Virus record (IMG/VR): IMGVR_UViG_3300034152_001291
Coordinates: 1-64,000 of that record
Length of the DNA: 64,000 nucleotides
DNA from: a virus
Reading direction: 5' to 3' (one strand)
The notes below the pieces were generated by a model. The model saw nothing but the letters and a program-made list of their open reading frames with translations, was not told where the DNA came from and made no database searches. The translations under genes were made by a program, and so were the position numbers. Below are positions 21,205-29,400 of the stretch, one piece after another (the first letter of the stretch is position 1; every line of letters starts with the position of its first letter).

Positions 21205-21426
21205 ATGACTTCCAAGAGCAGATTCGACCAGGGATTCGAGGAGGAGCTGGAGAAGATCTCCATCTTCGGCCTTCCCGGTCGGGGAGGCGTGTCGCCCCGG
21301 AACGTGAAGGACATCGAGGTGAAGAAGCAGGGCGGTTCTTTCACCCTCGTCTATGTCATGACGGACGGGACCCGTCGGGAGATCAAAAACGCGCAGAACC
21401 TGGTATCAGGTTCCATGCAGGCCTGA
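21205..21426 (+). CDS. Small protein with the N-terminal F-x-x-EL-x-KI motif
   Basis: The start is ATG 21205 (GTG 21199 is an alternative). It opens SRFDQGFEEELEKISIFG, the first example of the motif shared by at least ten virion-region proteins. The remaining 50 residues form a beta-rich domain (GGSFTLVYVMTDGTRREI). The gene stands alone between its own promoter and the terminator at 21447, so it may be strongly expressed. Confidence 0.72.
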   Translation: MTSKSRFDQGFEEELEKISIFGLPGRGGVSPRNVKDIEVKKQGGSFTLVYVMTDGTRREIKNAQNLVSGSMQA

Positions 21427-21446
21427 GACGCCAGTGTTCCCCTTCC

Positions 21447-21490
21447 GAAAAGGGCGCGCCAGTAGCGAGAGCGAAGACGCGCCCTTTTCT
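21447..21490 (+). terminator. Hairpin terminator between 21205-21426 and 21564
   Basis: A 12-bp perfect stem (GAAAAGGGCGCG with CGCGCCCTTTTC) surrounds a 19-base loop. The A and T ends make it usable in both directions. Confidence 0.75.
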
Positions 21491-21495
21491 ACAGG

Positions 21496-21523
21496 TTGGC
21501 TTCCCCGAAAAGGTCCGTATACT
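21496..21523 (+). promoter_or_regulatory. Bacterial-type promoter (TTGGCT-N16-TATACT)
   Basis: TTGGCT at 21496-21501 and TATACT at 21518-21523 are 16 bases apart, directly after a terminator and 40 bases before ATG 21564. It probably drives the following run of virion-region genes. Confidence 0.7.
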
Positions 21524-21563
21524 ATTTGGAAAATCCGTGGTTCCCTGATTTCCAGGAGGACAG

Positions 21564-21974
21564 ATGTTCAACGAACGCATGGCCTTCTCCATGATGCGGG
21601 AGCTGGAGAAGATCGGGATGTGCGGGCCGGGGCACGTGTCAGGGAAGAAGAAGGAGATGGCCAAGAAGGCCTCCATCTTCGACACCGTCCTCGAGAAGAT
21701 CTCCGAGACCGAGACCTCCGAGATCGGGGGAAAGAAGATCAAGGAGAAGGAGGGGAAGCTGACCGAGGACCTCGGCAAGCCCCCATCCGAGGCCAGCGAG
21801 GAGGAGCTGAAGCGCTACATCGAGTCCGGCGGCACCGAGGAGGAGCGCCGCAAGCGCCTCGCTCGGGTCAACCTGGCCCGGGCCCACATGAAGGGCGTCA
21901 AGGCCCAGCACGGGCACGGCCCGAACATGCCGGACGTCGAGGGAGTGGACATCGAGAAGAGCAAAAAGGACTGA
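21564..21974 (+). CDS. Charged protein with the N-terminal EL-x-KI motif
   Basis: The ATG follows CCAGGAGGACAG. The N-terminus MAFSMMRELEKIGMCG carries the shared motif. The rest of the 136 residues is charged and probably disordered or helical (KKIKEKEGKLTEDL, then EEERRKRLARVNLARAH). The pattern LEKIS also recurs at residue 45. This would suit an internal or scaffold-like virion protein, but function is unknown. Confidence 0.72.
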   Translation: MFNERMAFSMMRELEKIGMCGPGHVSGKKKEMAKKASIFDTVLEKISETETSEIGGKKIKEKEGKLTEDLGKPPSEASEEELKRYIESGGTEEERRKRLARVNLARAHMKGVKAQHGHGPNMPDVEGVDIEKSKKD

Positions 21975-21980
21975 CGCGGC

Positions 21981-22352
21981 ATGATCGAGCGCGCCCTCGA
22001 AACTTCCGGATTCAGCGAGGAGATGACCAAGATCTCCCGGTCGCTGAAGGGAAAGGCCAGGGCGGCCGTCATGAGGGCGCTCGCGTCTCTCAGGAAACGG
22101 AAGGGAGGAATCGCCGGGGCCGGGGCCTCCTATCTCGCCACGATGGGTCTGGCGCCTCTGCTGGGATACGGGGCCGGTTCTCTTCTGGCGCCCGGGTCCT
22201 TGCAGAAATCCCGGGAGGAGGTCAAGAAGCCCGAGAGCGTGATCCTTCACTCGATCATGCCCGGCTACAGCGAGTATCTCTACGGGCGAAAGGCCAGGGC
22301 CCGTGAGAAGCTGAGGGAGCACACTCGGAAACGAAACCCGGAGAAGAAGTGA
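21981..22352 (+). CDS. Small protein with shared N-terminal motif and hydrophobic segment
   Basis: It opens TSGFSEEMTKISRS, a variant of the shared motif. A basic helix follows, then a Gly and Ala-rich hydrophobic stretch (IAGAGASYLATMGLAPLLGY) that could cross a membrane, and a basic tail. At 123 residues it resembles other small proteins in this region (42338, 22928). Function is unknown. Confidence 0.7.
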   Translation: MIERALETSGFSEEMTKISRSLKGKARAAVMRALASLRKRKGGIAGAGASYLATMGLAPLLGYGAGSLLAPGSLQKSREEVKKPESVILHSIMPGYSEYLYGRKARAREKLREHTRKRNPEKK

Positions 22353-22420
22353 TGAAAGAGAAGATACTCGCTTTCTTCAAGAAGAATCCGAAGCCCAGCG
22401 ACGAGGAGTTTCATCGGTAG
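22352..22420 (+). pseudogene. 22-codon frame ended by an in-frame amber; continues open into 22508-22918
   Basis: ATG 22352 overlaps the previous stop as TGATG and encodes MKEKILAFFKKNPKPSDEEF, then two residues and TAG at 22418-22420. After the TAG the same frame stays open, encoding AQSQGIDPEKAEEAAYSLLS and on into the gene at 22508. The joined sequence reads like one conserved domain. Other genes here end in TAG, so general recoding is unlikely. A nonsense mutation, read-through or an independent leader peptide are the options. Confidence 0.5.
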
Positions 22421-22507
22421 GCGCAGAGCCAGGGAATCGATCCCGAGAAGGCGGAGGAGGCCGCGTACAGTCTCCTGTCGAAGCGCGTCGGAAAGGAGCC
22501 CTCGAAC

Positions 22508-22918
22508 ATGGAAAAGAAAGCGACGGACCTGTTCTTCAGCTCATTCGCCTCCGAGCTGTCTTCCATCTTCAAGGAGGGCGCAACGGGCGCGGAGATCAAG
22601 GCGAAGATTCAGTCGTCGAAGGGCGACACGGGCCCTCCGGGGAAGGGGCTCGAAGATCCCCGGGTCGAGAAGAAGCAGCAGGCGCTCCAGAAGGCAGAAC
22701 GCTCGGTCGACCGGATGCCGGACCTGCCGGGAAAGGGCCTGAAGGATCCCCGCCCGGCCGCCATGCGCCAGGTCGTGAAAGGCGTCAAGACCGGCCTCTC
22801 GAAGACGAGTGAGGTCCGGAAAGAAGGGTCGGGTCTGAGAGGGCTCATGTCCAAGGCTTCGCCCAGGGCCCGGGATTTCATCAAGGCCCTGGCGGAGAAG
22901 ACGAAACGGAAAGTTTGA
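22508..22918 (+). CDS. Charged protein with a variant of the shared N-terminal motif
   Basis: ATG 22508 has GGAAAGGAG about nine bases upstream, so it can start independently of the upstream amber-ended frame. It opens KKATDLFFSSFASELSSIFK. Two near-identical segments follow (GPPGKGLEDPR near residue 42 and DLPGKGLKDPR near 72), which form a short internal repeat. The C-terminus is basic and helical. Function is unknown. Confidence 0.7.
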   Translation: MEKKATDLFFSSFASELSSIFKEGATGAEIKAKIQSSKGDTGPPGKGLEDPRVEKKQQALQKAERSVDRMPDLPGKGLKDPRPAAMRQVVKGVKTGLSKTSEVRKEGSGLRGLMSKASPRARDFIKALAEKTKRKV

Positions 22919-22927
22919 GGAGGCCCG

Positions 22928-23191
22928 ATGAACTCTTTCGAGATGGGTTTCCTGAAGGGAGCCCTGGAACTGGAGAAGACGGCGGCGATGCCTCCGGCAG
23001 CCAAGAAGGCGGCGGAGGCGGCGAGAGCCGCAGCGACCAAAGCCGCCGGCGGAGCGGCCAAGGCCGGAGCGGGCGCCGCGAAGGCGGCACCCGAGGCCGT
23101 GAAGAAGCTCATCGAGATGGCCAAGAGACACCCGTTCCTCGCCGGGGGTCTGGGGGGCTATCTCCTCGGAAAATCGAGCTCGAACTCGTAG
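22928..23191 (+). CDS. Alanine and lysine-rich protein with shared N-terminal motif
   Basis: The 87-residue product starts MNSFEMGFLKGALELEKTAA. Residues 22-60 are almost only Ala, Lys and Gly (AAKKAAEAARAAATKAAGGA), like histone H1 tails or TolA linkers. It ends HPFLAGGLGGYLLGKS, a hydrophobic Gly-rich tail. Such a basic protein could bind DNA inside the head, but this is inference from composition. Confidence 0.72.
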   Translation: MNSFEMGFLKGALELEKTAAMPPAAKKAAEAARAAATKAAGGAAKAGAGAAKAAPEAVKKLIEMAKRHPFLAGGLGGYLLGKSSSNS

Positions 23192-23218
23192 GAACCCAGC
23201 GTTGAAGGAGTCTCCACC

Positions 23219-24289
23219 ATGGAGAGCAGAAACGCCCTGTTGGACTTCTCGAACCTGGCCCTCAGCGGGTGCGAGGTTCTCTCCTATCTGGAGCCCGAGA
23301 CCGAGGGGATTCCCGCGGCGATCGGCACCAAACCCGATCCCTACGATCCCTTCGACGACGCGACGATCGACACCAGCAAGTGGGCGGTCACGGGCACGGT
23401 CACCGAGCAGGCATTCCTCGGCGTGGACGGCCTGACGATCACGGGTCCCGCCACGCCGGGGTACGATCAGGCCGGGGTGATCTACAAGCCCGCGATCACG
23501 GCGGCCGTCGGAAAGACCGTGCTGTCCCGGTACATCATGAGCCACCCCACGGAGTTCGCGGTCGCCCTCCAGGAGTACGCCTTCACGGTCGACAGCGTGG
23601 TCACGCCGACCACCTGGACCCTGAAGTACCTGACGGCGCCCCAGGACCTCCGGAATTCGATGGGCCTGATCTTCACCCTCTCGGGACTCTTCTTCTTCGA
23701 GGGAGGGGACGCTGGAAACAAGGAGCTCCTCCTGCGGGTCCCGTCCCGGGTGAGCAGGCTCGGCGAGATCAACCCTATCCAGGCGGCTTTCGTCTTCACG
23801 GCCTCCGGGTTCGACATCTACGTCCATCTCCCGGGGTACTGGGACCAGTTCCAGCTCGTGAAGAGCTACGCGCGCCCCGGAGGCTCCCACGCCTCGGACG
23901 GATACTCCCTCTGCGTCAACGCATGGACCGCCGACGACGATCTCCACTTCTACGACCCGGCGAGCTCCTTCAAGTCCAACACCGAGGTCCTGGGGGCCAG
24001 GATCCTGGCGGCCTCGGAGCAGGATCAGGTCGTGATCGGTTCCATGAGCGTCCTGAACGAGATCGGGACGCAGATCGGAGGCCTGGGGTCCGTGGGTGTC
24101 CGGATTCCGGACTACTCCTCGAGTCTTCTCACCCTCGAGGACCTCGCCCAGGTCACCGAGAAGCTGACCGGCAAGAACGTCTACGAGGTCGAGTTCGTCC
24201 TCACGGGAGACGCGGTCCTGAAGTACCCGGTTCGGGTCACGATCGAGGACCAGGCGCTGCCCCTTGAGACGGACGTGACACCTTCCTGA
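23219..24289 (+). CDS. Putative virion protein with lectin-like N-terminal signature
   Basis: The ATG follows GAAGGAGTCTCCACC. Residues about 40-60 read FDDATIDTSKWAVTGTVTEQ, typical of concanavalin-like beta-sandwich domains that begin F-x-D-x-x-ID-x-x-KW. The remaining sequence is beta rich with many aromatic residues, and a smaller domain lies near 300-350. Placement before the tail-fibre genes suggests a tail or receptor-side protein. No exact family is recognised. Confidence 0.68.
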   Translation: MESRNALLDFSNLALSGCEVLSYLEPETEGIPAAIGTKPDPYDPFDDATIDTSKWAVTGTVTEQAFLGVDGLTITGPATPGYDQAGVIYKPAITAAVGKTVLSRYIMSHPTEFAVALQEYAFTVDSVVTPTTWTLKYLTAPQDLRNSMGLIFTLSGLFFFEGGDAGNKELLLRVPSRVSRLGEINPIQAAFVFTASGFDIYVHLPGYWDQFQLVKSYARPGGSHASDGYSLCVNAWTADDDLHFYDPASSFKSNTEVLGARILAASEQDQVVIGSMSVLNEIGTQIGGLGSVGVRIPDYSSSLLTLEDLAQVTEKLTGKNVYEVEFVLTGDAVLKYPVRVTIEDQALPLETDVTPS

Positions 24290-24296
24290 GGCTGCG

Positions 24297-24746
24297 ATGA
24301 AGCGGACAGTACCGAGAACGGGCACAGCAGGCCCTGAGGGGCCCAGAAAGCGGTTCGACGAGGCTTTCGTTCGGGAGCTCGCCAAGATCGGCGCAGGCGT
24401 GCACTGGAGCCCTCTATCGAAGGCCCAGAAGGCCTCGACGGTTAGAGCCGGGTTCAAGCCTGTTCCCAGGCGCACCGAGTCCGGTGTCCCTTTCATGAGC
24501 TCCAAGCCGGTCCATAGCGTCCCCTCCGAGGCTCAGGTCCAGCGGACGGCCCAGAAGATGAAACGCTTGCCCCAGATAGGCCCCAACCCTCTCCTCTCCA
24601 AGACGGGTGCCGAGAACAGGCGGGCGGGGATGTCCCGGGAGGAGATCGAGAAGGCCAGGAAGAGGGCCAAGTATGCCTCCATCGCCAAACGACGGAAGCT
24701 CCAGGAAATGCTCGGTCGCTTGGACCGGACCTCCGGGTCCAAATAG
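24297..24746 (+). CDS. Basic protein with the shared motif after a short leader
   Basis: The 149-residue product has RFDEAFVRELAKIGAG at residues 22-37, the shared motif, preceded by a basic leader. The rest is Lys and Arg rich and low in hydrophobics (REEIEKARKRAKYASIAKRR), so it is probably extended or helical. Function is unknown. Confidence 0.68.
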   Translation: MKRTVPRTGTAGPEGPRKRFDEAFVRELAKIGAGVHWSPLSKAQKASTVRAGFKPVPRRTESGVPFMSSKPVHSVPSEAQVQRTAQKMKRLPQIGPNPLLSKTGAENRRAGMSREEIEKARKRAKYASIAKRRKLQEMLGRLDRTSGSK

Positions 24747-24755
24747 GTTCGACGT

Positions 24756-25553
24756 GTGGACTCCAAAGACCCCATCGCCCGAGGATTCGAGGGAGAGCTG
24801 AGAAAGATCGCTCTCGACGTGGGGGCTATGGCTGGCCCCGCCAAGCGGATCCTCTCCAGTCCCGGAGTCCAGGCAGCGGCTGTCCCCGCGGTGGCCGGTG
24901 TCGGTTTGGGCGTCCTCAGTCTCTACGACCTCCTCAAGGCCCGTGGGCTGACCCGGGAGCCGATCACGAGCGAGGAACTCCAAGGGATCGGGCCGGGCCG
25001 GAAACAGGTGGACGCGGAGAAGTACATCAAGGAGATGGAGAAGGCTCACCCCACCGAGCGCCCCCTGGTGCCCGTGACGTCCTCCAGGGACGTTTCCAAG
25101 ATGGTCCGCGACCCCTCGGCCAAAAATCCACTCCTGAAGGTCGTCCTGAAGACGAAGGCCAAGAAGGTCCACAAGGACAAGTCGAACGCTTTCATGTTTC
25201 CCGGCAAGGAGAAGGACTACATCGTTGTCCCCGAGAAGGTCAACCCTCGGGTGGTGGAGCACGAGGTGGGTCACGCCTGGGACATCGAGGGGAAGCCCGA
25301 GAAGGGCCTTCTCCACCGCCTGCATCTGGCCCTCGGAAAGCTCTGGAAGCCGGCCTACCAGAAGACGAAGATGGAGCCCGAGGAGCGCGCTTGGGAGGCG
25401 GCCAAGAAGACGCCCAGCCGGGAGAGGGCGCTCAAGAGCTATGAGGCGGCCTTCCACAAGAGCCGGGGACGTCTGGCAGGCCGGATCGCCATACCTGTGG
25501 CCCTCAGGGCTCTCCTCGCCGGTCTCGGAGCAGGAATGGGGGCCTCGCCATGA
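24756..25553 (+). CDS. Putative zinc metallopeptidase with the shared N-terminal motif
   Basis: The start is GTG 24756. The N-terminus PIARGFEGELRKIALD carries the shared motif, followed by a hydrophobic Ala and Gly-rich stretch (VQAAAVPAVAGVGLGVLSLY). Residues 166-173 read VVEHEVGH, the HExxH zincin motif, followed by AWDIEG. A Glu-containing helix (EPEERAWEAAK near 210-220) could supply the third ligand. A protease carried in or processed into the virion is a reasonable inference; the substrate is unknown. Confidence 0.75.
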   Translation: MDSKDPIARGFEGELRKIALDVGAMAGPAKRILSSPGVQAAAVPAVAGVGLGVLSLYDLLKARGLTREPITSEELQGIGPGRKQVDAEKYIKEMEKAHPTERPLVPVTSSRDVSKMVRDPSAKNPLLKVVLKTKAKKVHKDKSNAFMFPGKEKDYIVVPEKVNPRVVEHEVGHAWDIEGKPEKGLLHRLHLALGKLWKPAYQKTKMEPEERAWEAAKKTPSRERALKSYEAAFHKSRGRLAGRIAIPVALRALLAGLGAGMGASP

Positions 25554-26467
25554 GCAATCCCGGATTCGTGGACCTGGATGTCCGGTACGTCTCCTCGTCA
25601 CTGGGGGTGGGGCTCGCCGTCGACTCGATCGAGGGCGAGGTCTATAGCGCCGACGGAGCGCTCATCGACAAGATCGTTCCGGACCCGATCGTGGACTCGT
25701 TCGGAATCAAGTACGTCAAGTCCGACTACGACGTCCGCGACCTCTCCAAGTACGGGGGTCCTCCTTTCGTCACGGTCGTCTGGATCGCCAAGAGAGCCGG
25801 GGTGCTCCTGCCCGATTTCACCAAGCAATACTGGATCGAGCCTGCCGGCCGGGAGTACACCAACCAGACCGTCCTGATGTGGAAGCCCCCGGACCTCACC
25901 GACGGGCCCGTCATCTTCTACGAGGTCTATCGCCGGCGGGGCGAGGAGGATCCGATCTTCGCCGGAAGGAGCATCTACCCCCTCTTCATCGACGAGACGG
26001 TCTTCACGAACGAGTTCGAGGCGAGGTCATACAAGTATTACCTGAACCCGGCCGTTCACGTGGAGGGGGAGTTGCAGGCCGATGGGAGCGATTACGTCGT
26101 CAGGAACTCCCAGATCGTGCCGGACCAGATTTTCAGGACCGGGCTGCCCGTGTGCGTGATCGAGGGCTCCCTCCGGGACCTCTACGGGAGATCGGCCAGA
26201 CAGACCACCAGCCGGGGCGCCGACACCTACGTGGTGTTCAGACAGAACTGGCGTGACCGGTTCCAGCTGAGGGGGGACGTCTTCTTCGCCCCGGAAGACG
26301 TCTACGCATTCGTTCACGAGACCGACGGGAAGTTCGCCGCCCCTCTCGTCCAGGGGGTCGTGACCGAGATCGAGATCCTTTCGTGGAACTACCGGGGACG
26401 TTTCGTCGTGCCCGCTCTTCCGAGAATAGGATTGGGTTCCCTGGACGTTACACTACTCAGAGAATAG
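25550..26467 (+). CDS. Putative tail-associated protein
   Basis: The 305-residue product begins SNPGFVDLDVRYVSSSLGVG. It has a fibronectin-like segment (VLMWKPPDLTDGPVIFYEVY) at about 105-125 and is beta rich throughout. It overlaps the metallopeptidase stop and directly precedes the long fibre gene. An adaptor or fibre-associated role is inferred from position. No family is recognised. Confidence 0.68.
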   Translation: MSNPGFVDLDVRYVSSSLGVGLAVDSIEGEVYSADGALIDKIVPDPIVDSFGIKYVKSDYDVRDLSKYGGPPFVTVVWIAKRAGVLLPDFTKQYWIEPAGREYTNQTVLMWKPPDLTDGPVIFYEVYRRRGEEDPIFAGRSIYPLFIDETVFTNEFEARSYKYYLNPAVHVEGELQADGSDYVVRNSQIVPDQIFRTGLPVCVIEGSLRDLYGRSARQTTSRGADTYVVFRQNWRDRFQLRGDVFFAPEDVYAFVHETDGKFAAPLVQGVVTEIEILSWNYRGRFVVPALPRIGLGSLDVTLLRE

Positions 26468-26482
26468 TCGGGGAGCGCAAGA

Positions 26483-29400
26483 ATGGGTTTCACTCCCAAC
26501 ATCAATCTCGAGACGCCGGCGAACGGCGACTACCTGGACACCTGGGATTCGCCGGTCAATCTCAACTGGGACAAGATCGACGCCTTGTTCGACGCCACCC
26601 GGTCGGACATGGGAGGCTCGGGGCACGTTCACGACGGGACCGCCGGGCAGGGCCCCCAGGTGGACCACGACGAGCTCCTGAACGCCGGCACGGTCAGCCA
26701 CGCCGATCTCGACTCCGAGATCACCCAGGTCCGCGTGACGAGCAACGACGGGACCGTGGACTACATCGGGACGAAGTTGCAGGCCGGCTCGGGGATAACC
26801 CTGACCGAACTCAACGACGGAGGGGACGAAAAGCTCGAGATCGCTTCGACCGGAGGGGCTCCGACGCTCGGGGACGTGAACGATCCGACAGGGCAGTACG
26901 GGTGGCGGACCATGCCCTCGAGCTCAGCGCCGGTCATCTACACCGACAACTTCAACTATCCCGCGAGCAAGACTCTTTCCGACTGCGACTACGCCACGGA
27001 CTCCTTTACGCCCACGGGGGCGCCGTTCGATTTCTACGCCACGGGGAGGTCGATGCGGGTCGACGTGGATCCCCAGCTCCTCGGGTCGGATCTCTACGGG
27101 CAGTACGCGGCTACCGTCGCCTGCCATATCCCGCACGGGCGCGCCCAACGATGCACGCTCTCCATCACGGACGCGGACTTCGAGGATCTCGAGGTCGGGG
27201 ACTCGTTCAACTTCGTCCTCGCGGTCCACTCGACGCATCAGCTCGGGCCCGCCCTTCCCAACCGGTACGGAGTCTTCCTCGAGATTCACCTGGTCCGAGT
27301 CGCGTCGAGCACCTCCGCCGACTTTCAGGTCACGCACCGCATCATCGTGGTCCCCGACGACACGACCCAGGTTCAGATCTTCGAGTGCCACAACCACACG
27401 AGTGGGGACGACATCAAGGGATGCTGGGAGATCAGCCTGGATGCCTGGGGGCACGTCTACCACTACTGGCGCCGGCGTCTGGTCTACAGCAGCCAGACCT
27501 CCCCGCCGAACACGCCGGGCCCGGTCTACTCCTACTTCGGGAATCTCTCGGCCTCGCTGCTGGCGATCTCGGACCCCAAATACGGCGCCATCGGATTCGG
27601 CAGCCAGTACGCTGTCTCGCCGCACGCGAAGTTCTTCATCGAGGCCTCCTGGCTCTCGATCGCGGCCGAGGGGGACATTTACGACGAGGTTCCGGGGTCC
27701 TGCCCGGGCTCGCTTCCTCCGATCGGGATTCCGACCGAGGTCGACATCCCGCTCGTTTTCTACACGGTTCCTCCAGGGGGTCACAATCCTCCCGGCAATC
27801 CGGGCGCCCAGTGCTGCCCGCCCCCGAACGCGGTCGACATCGGGGACGTCCTGGCCACGGATTCATTCGGAAACCCCACGGTGTGGGTCACGGGGTGCAA
27901 CGAACTCATTTCCGAGGAGGTTCCGGAGGGGAAGATCGACGGCTACACCACGAACATCTCGGCTCCCTGGTGCTTCCCCTGCGGCGCGCCCTCGGGGACG
28001 CCGACCTTCTACGACGTCCCGGACGACTGGCCCCAGGAGGGAACCGAGGGCGCCATCATCGTCCACGGCATCGAGCCGCTCCCTCCCTACATCGACGTGA
28101 TTCCGGACACCCCGGGATTCACGGTCGTGGATGCGGTGCCGCTCAACCTCAACGAGTTCCTTCTGAAGTACCAGATCGCCGACGGGTACGCAGGGACGAC
28201 GGTCGGCATCGACATCAACAACCCCTACACCGGGTCGACGCTCCTGACCGTTCCGTCCTTCGTCGAGATCGACGATGCGCCTCCGGTGATCGACACGATC
28301 AACTGGGTGGATCAATGGACGAAGAATCTGACGGTGGCGACGGCCGGCTATCCCTTCGACGTCACCATCAATGGGTCGGGTTTCGATCTGGGCTCGATTG
28401 TCAGTTCCCCCACGGCGGGCGTCACGGTCCTCTCCTACCTCTACGTGAGCCCCTCCCAGATGGTCGCGGAGATCGAGCTGGACTTCCTCACCACGCGGGG
28501 GCAGCTGATCACGATCGAGGTGTCGGACGGGGCAGCGACAGGATCGAAAGAGGTCCTCTCGAACTACCCCATCCCGATCGGGGCGTGGCTCGATATCTCG
28601 GCGACCACCCCGGGGATCGGAAGAACGGGAACGATCTACGGGAACCTCTTCCCGAGCAACGTCGAGGTGACGGCCGTGAACCCCGCGCTCGTCGCCAATC
28701 TCGTCCCGATCTGGGTCGACGAGAACACGGTCAACTTCACCATGGATATCATCGGCTTCGCGGGACAGGTGATCGAGTTCGAGGTGAAGGACCCCGACGG
28801 GGGAGGGACGATCACGATGCCCGTCTGCGAGATCGACGACGCCGCGCCTCCGAGTGTCTCGTCGGCCTCCACGATCCCCGTCAGCGTCTACGAGGCGGCG
28901 CGCGATAAGATCTATGAGGTGACGGCTTTCGGCTCCGGCTTCGGGCCGGCGTCCTACATCTTCATCAACAGCATCCCCGTGGGTCCGCTCTACGGAACCG
29001 AGGGGGACATCCACACCACGGTCCGGGCCCCGACGAGCGTGAAGGGAGAGTTCTGGGTGCCCTGCAGCACCGTCACGGGAGTGGACGTCAGCGTGTTCAA
29101 GCCGGGGGTCGGCTCCGACGCCCTTCCCGCGGCCTTCAACACCCTGGCCGTGCCCGCGACATCCATTACCGCCGGAACGGCGGTCTGGTCGGGCGGACTC
29201 CGTCCCGGCGCCTCGGGGACCGTCACGTTCCCCTTCACCGGGGGTCTCATCCATCTCACGGACATCCAGAGCGTGGTCGGCAGCGACCTCTCGATCGATC
29301 TCGGAACGAGGATCCAGAACCCGGCATCCCTGGACTACGACTACCAGGTGGCGGCCGGCGCCGTTCCCGCGACGACGGTCTCGGTCTTCTTCGCCAACGG

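Noticed and set aside
26383-28908. 841-codon plus-strand frame overlapping the fibre gene
   Set aside because: It is in another frame of the tail-fibre gene, rich in Arg, Gly, His and Pro, and lacks a ribosome site.
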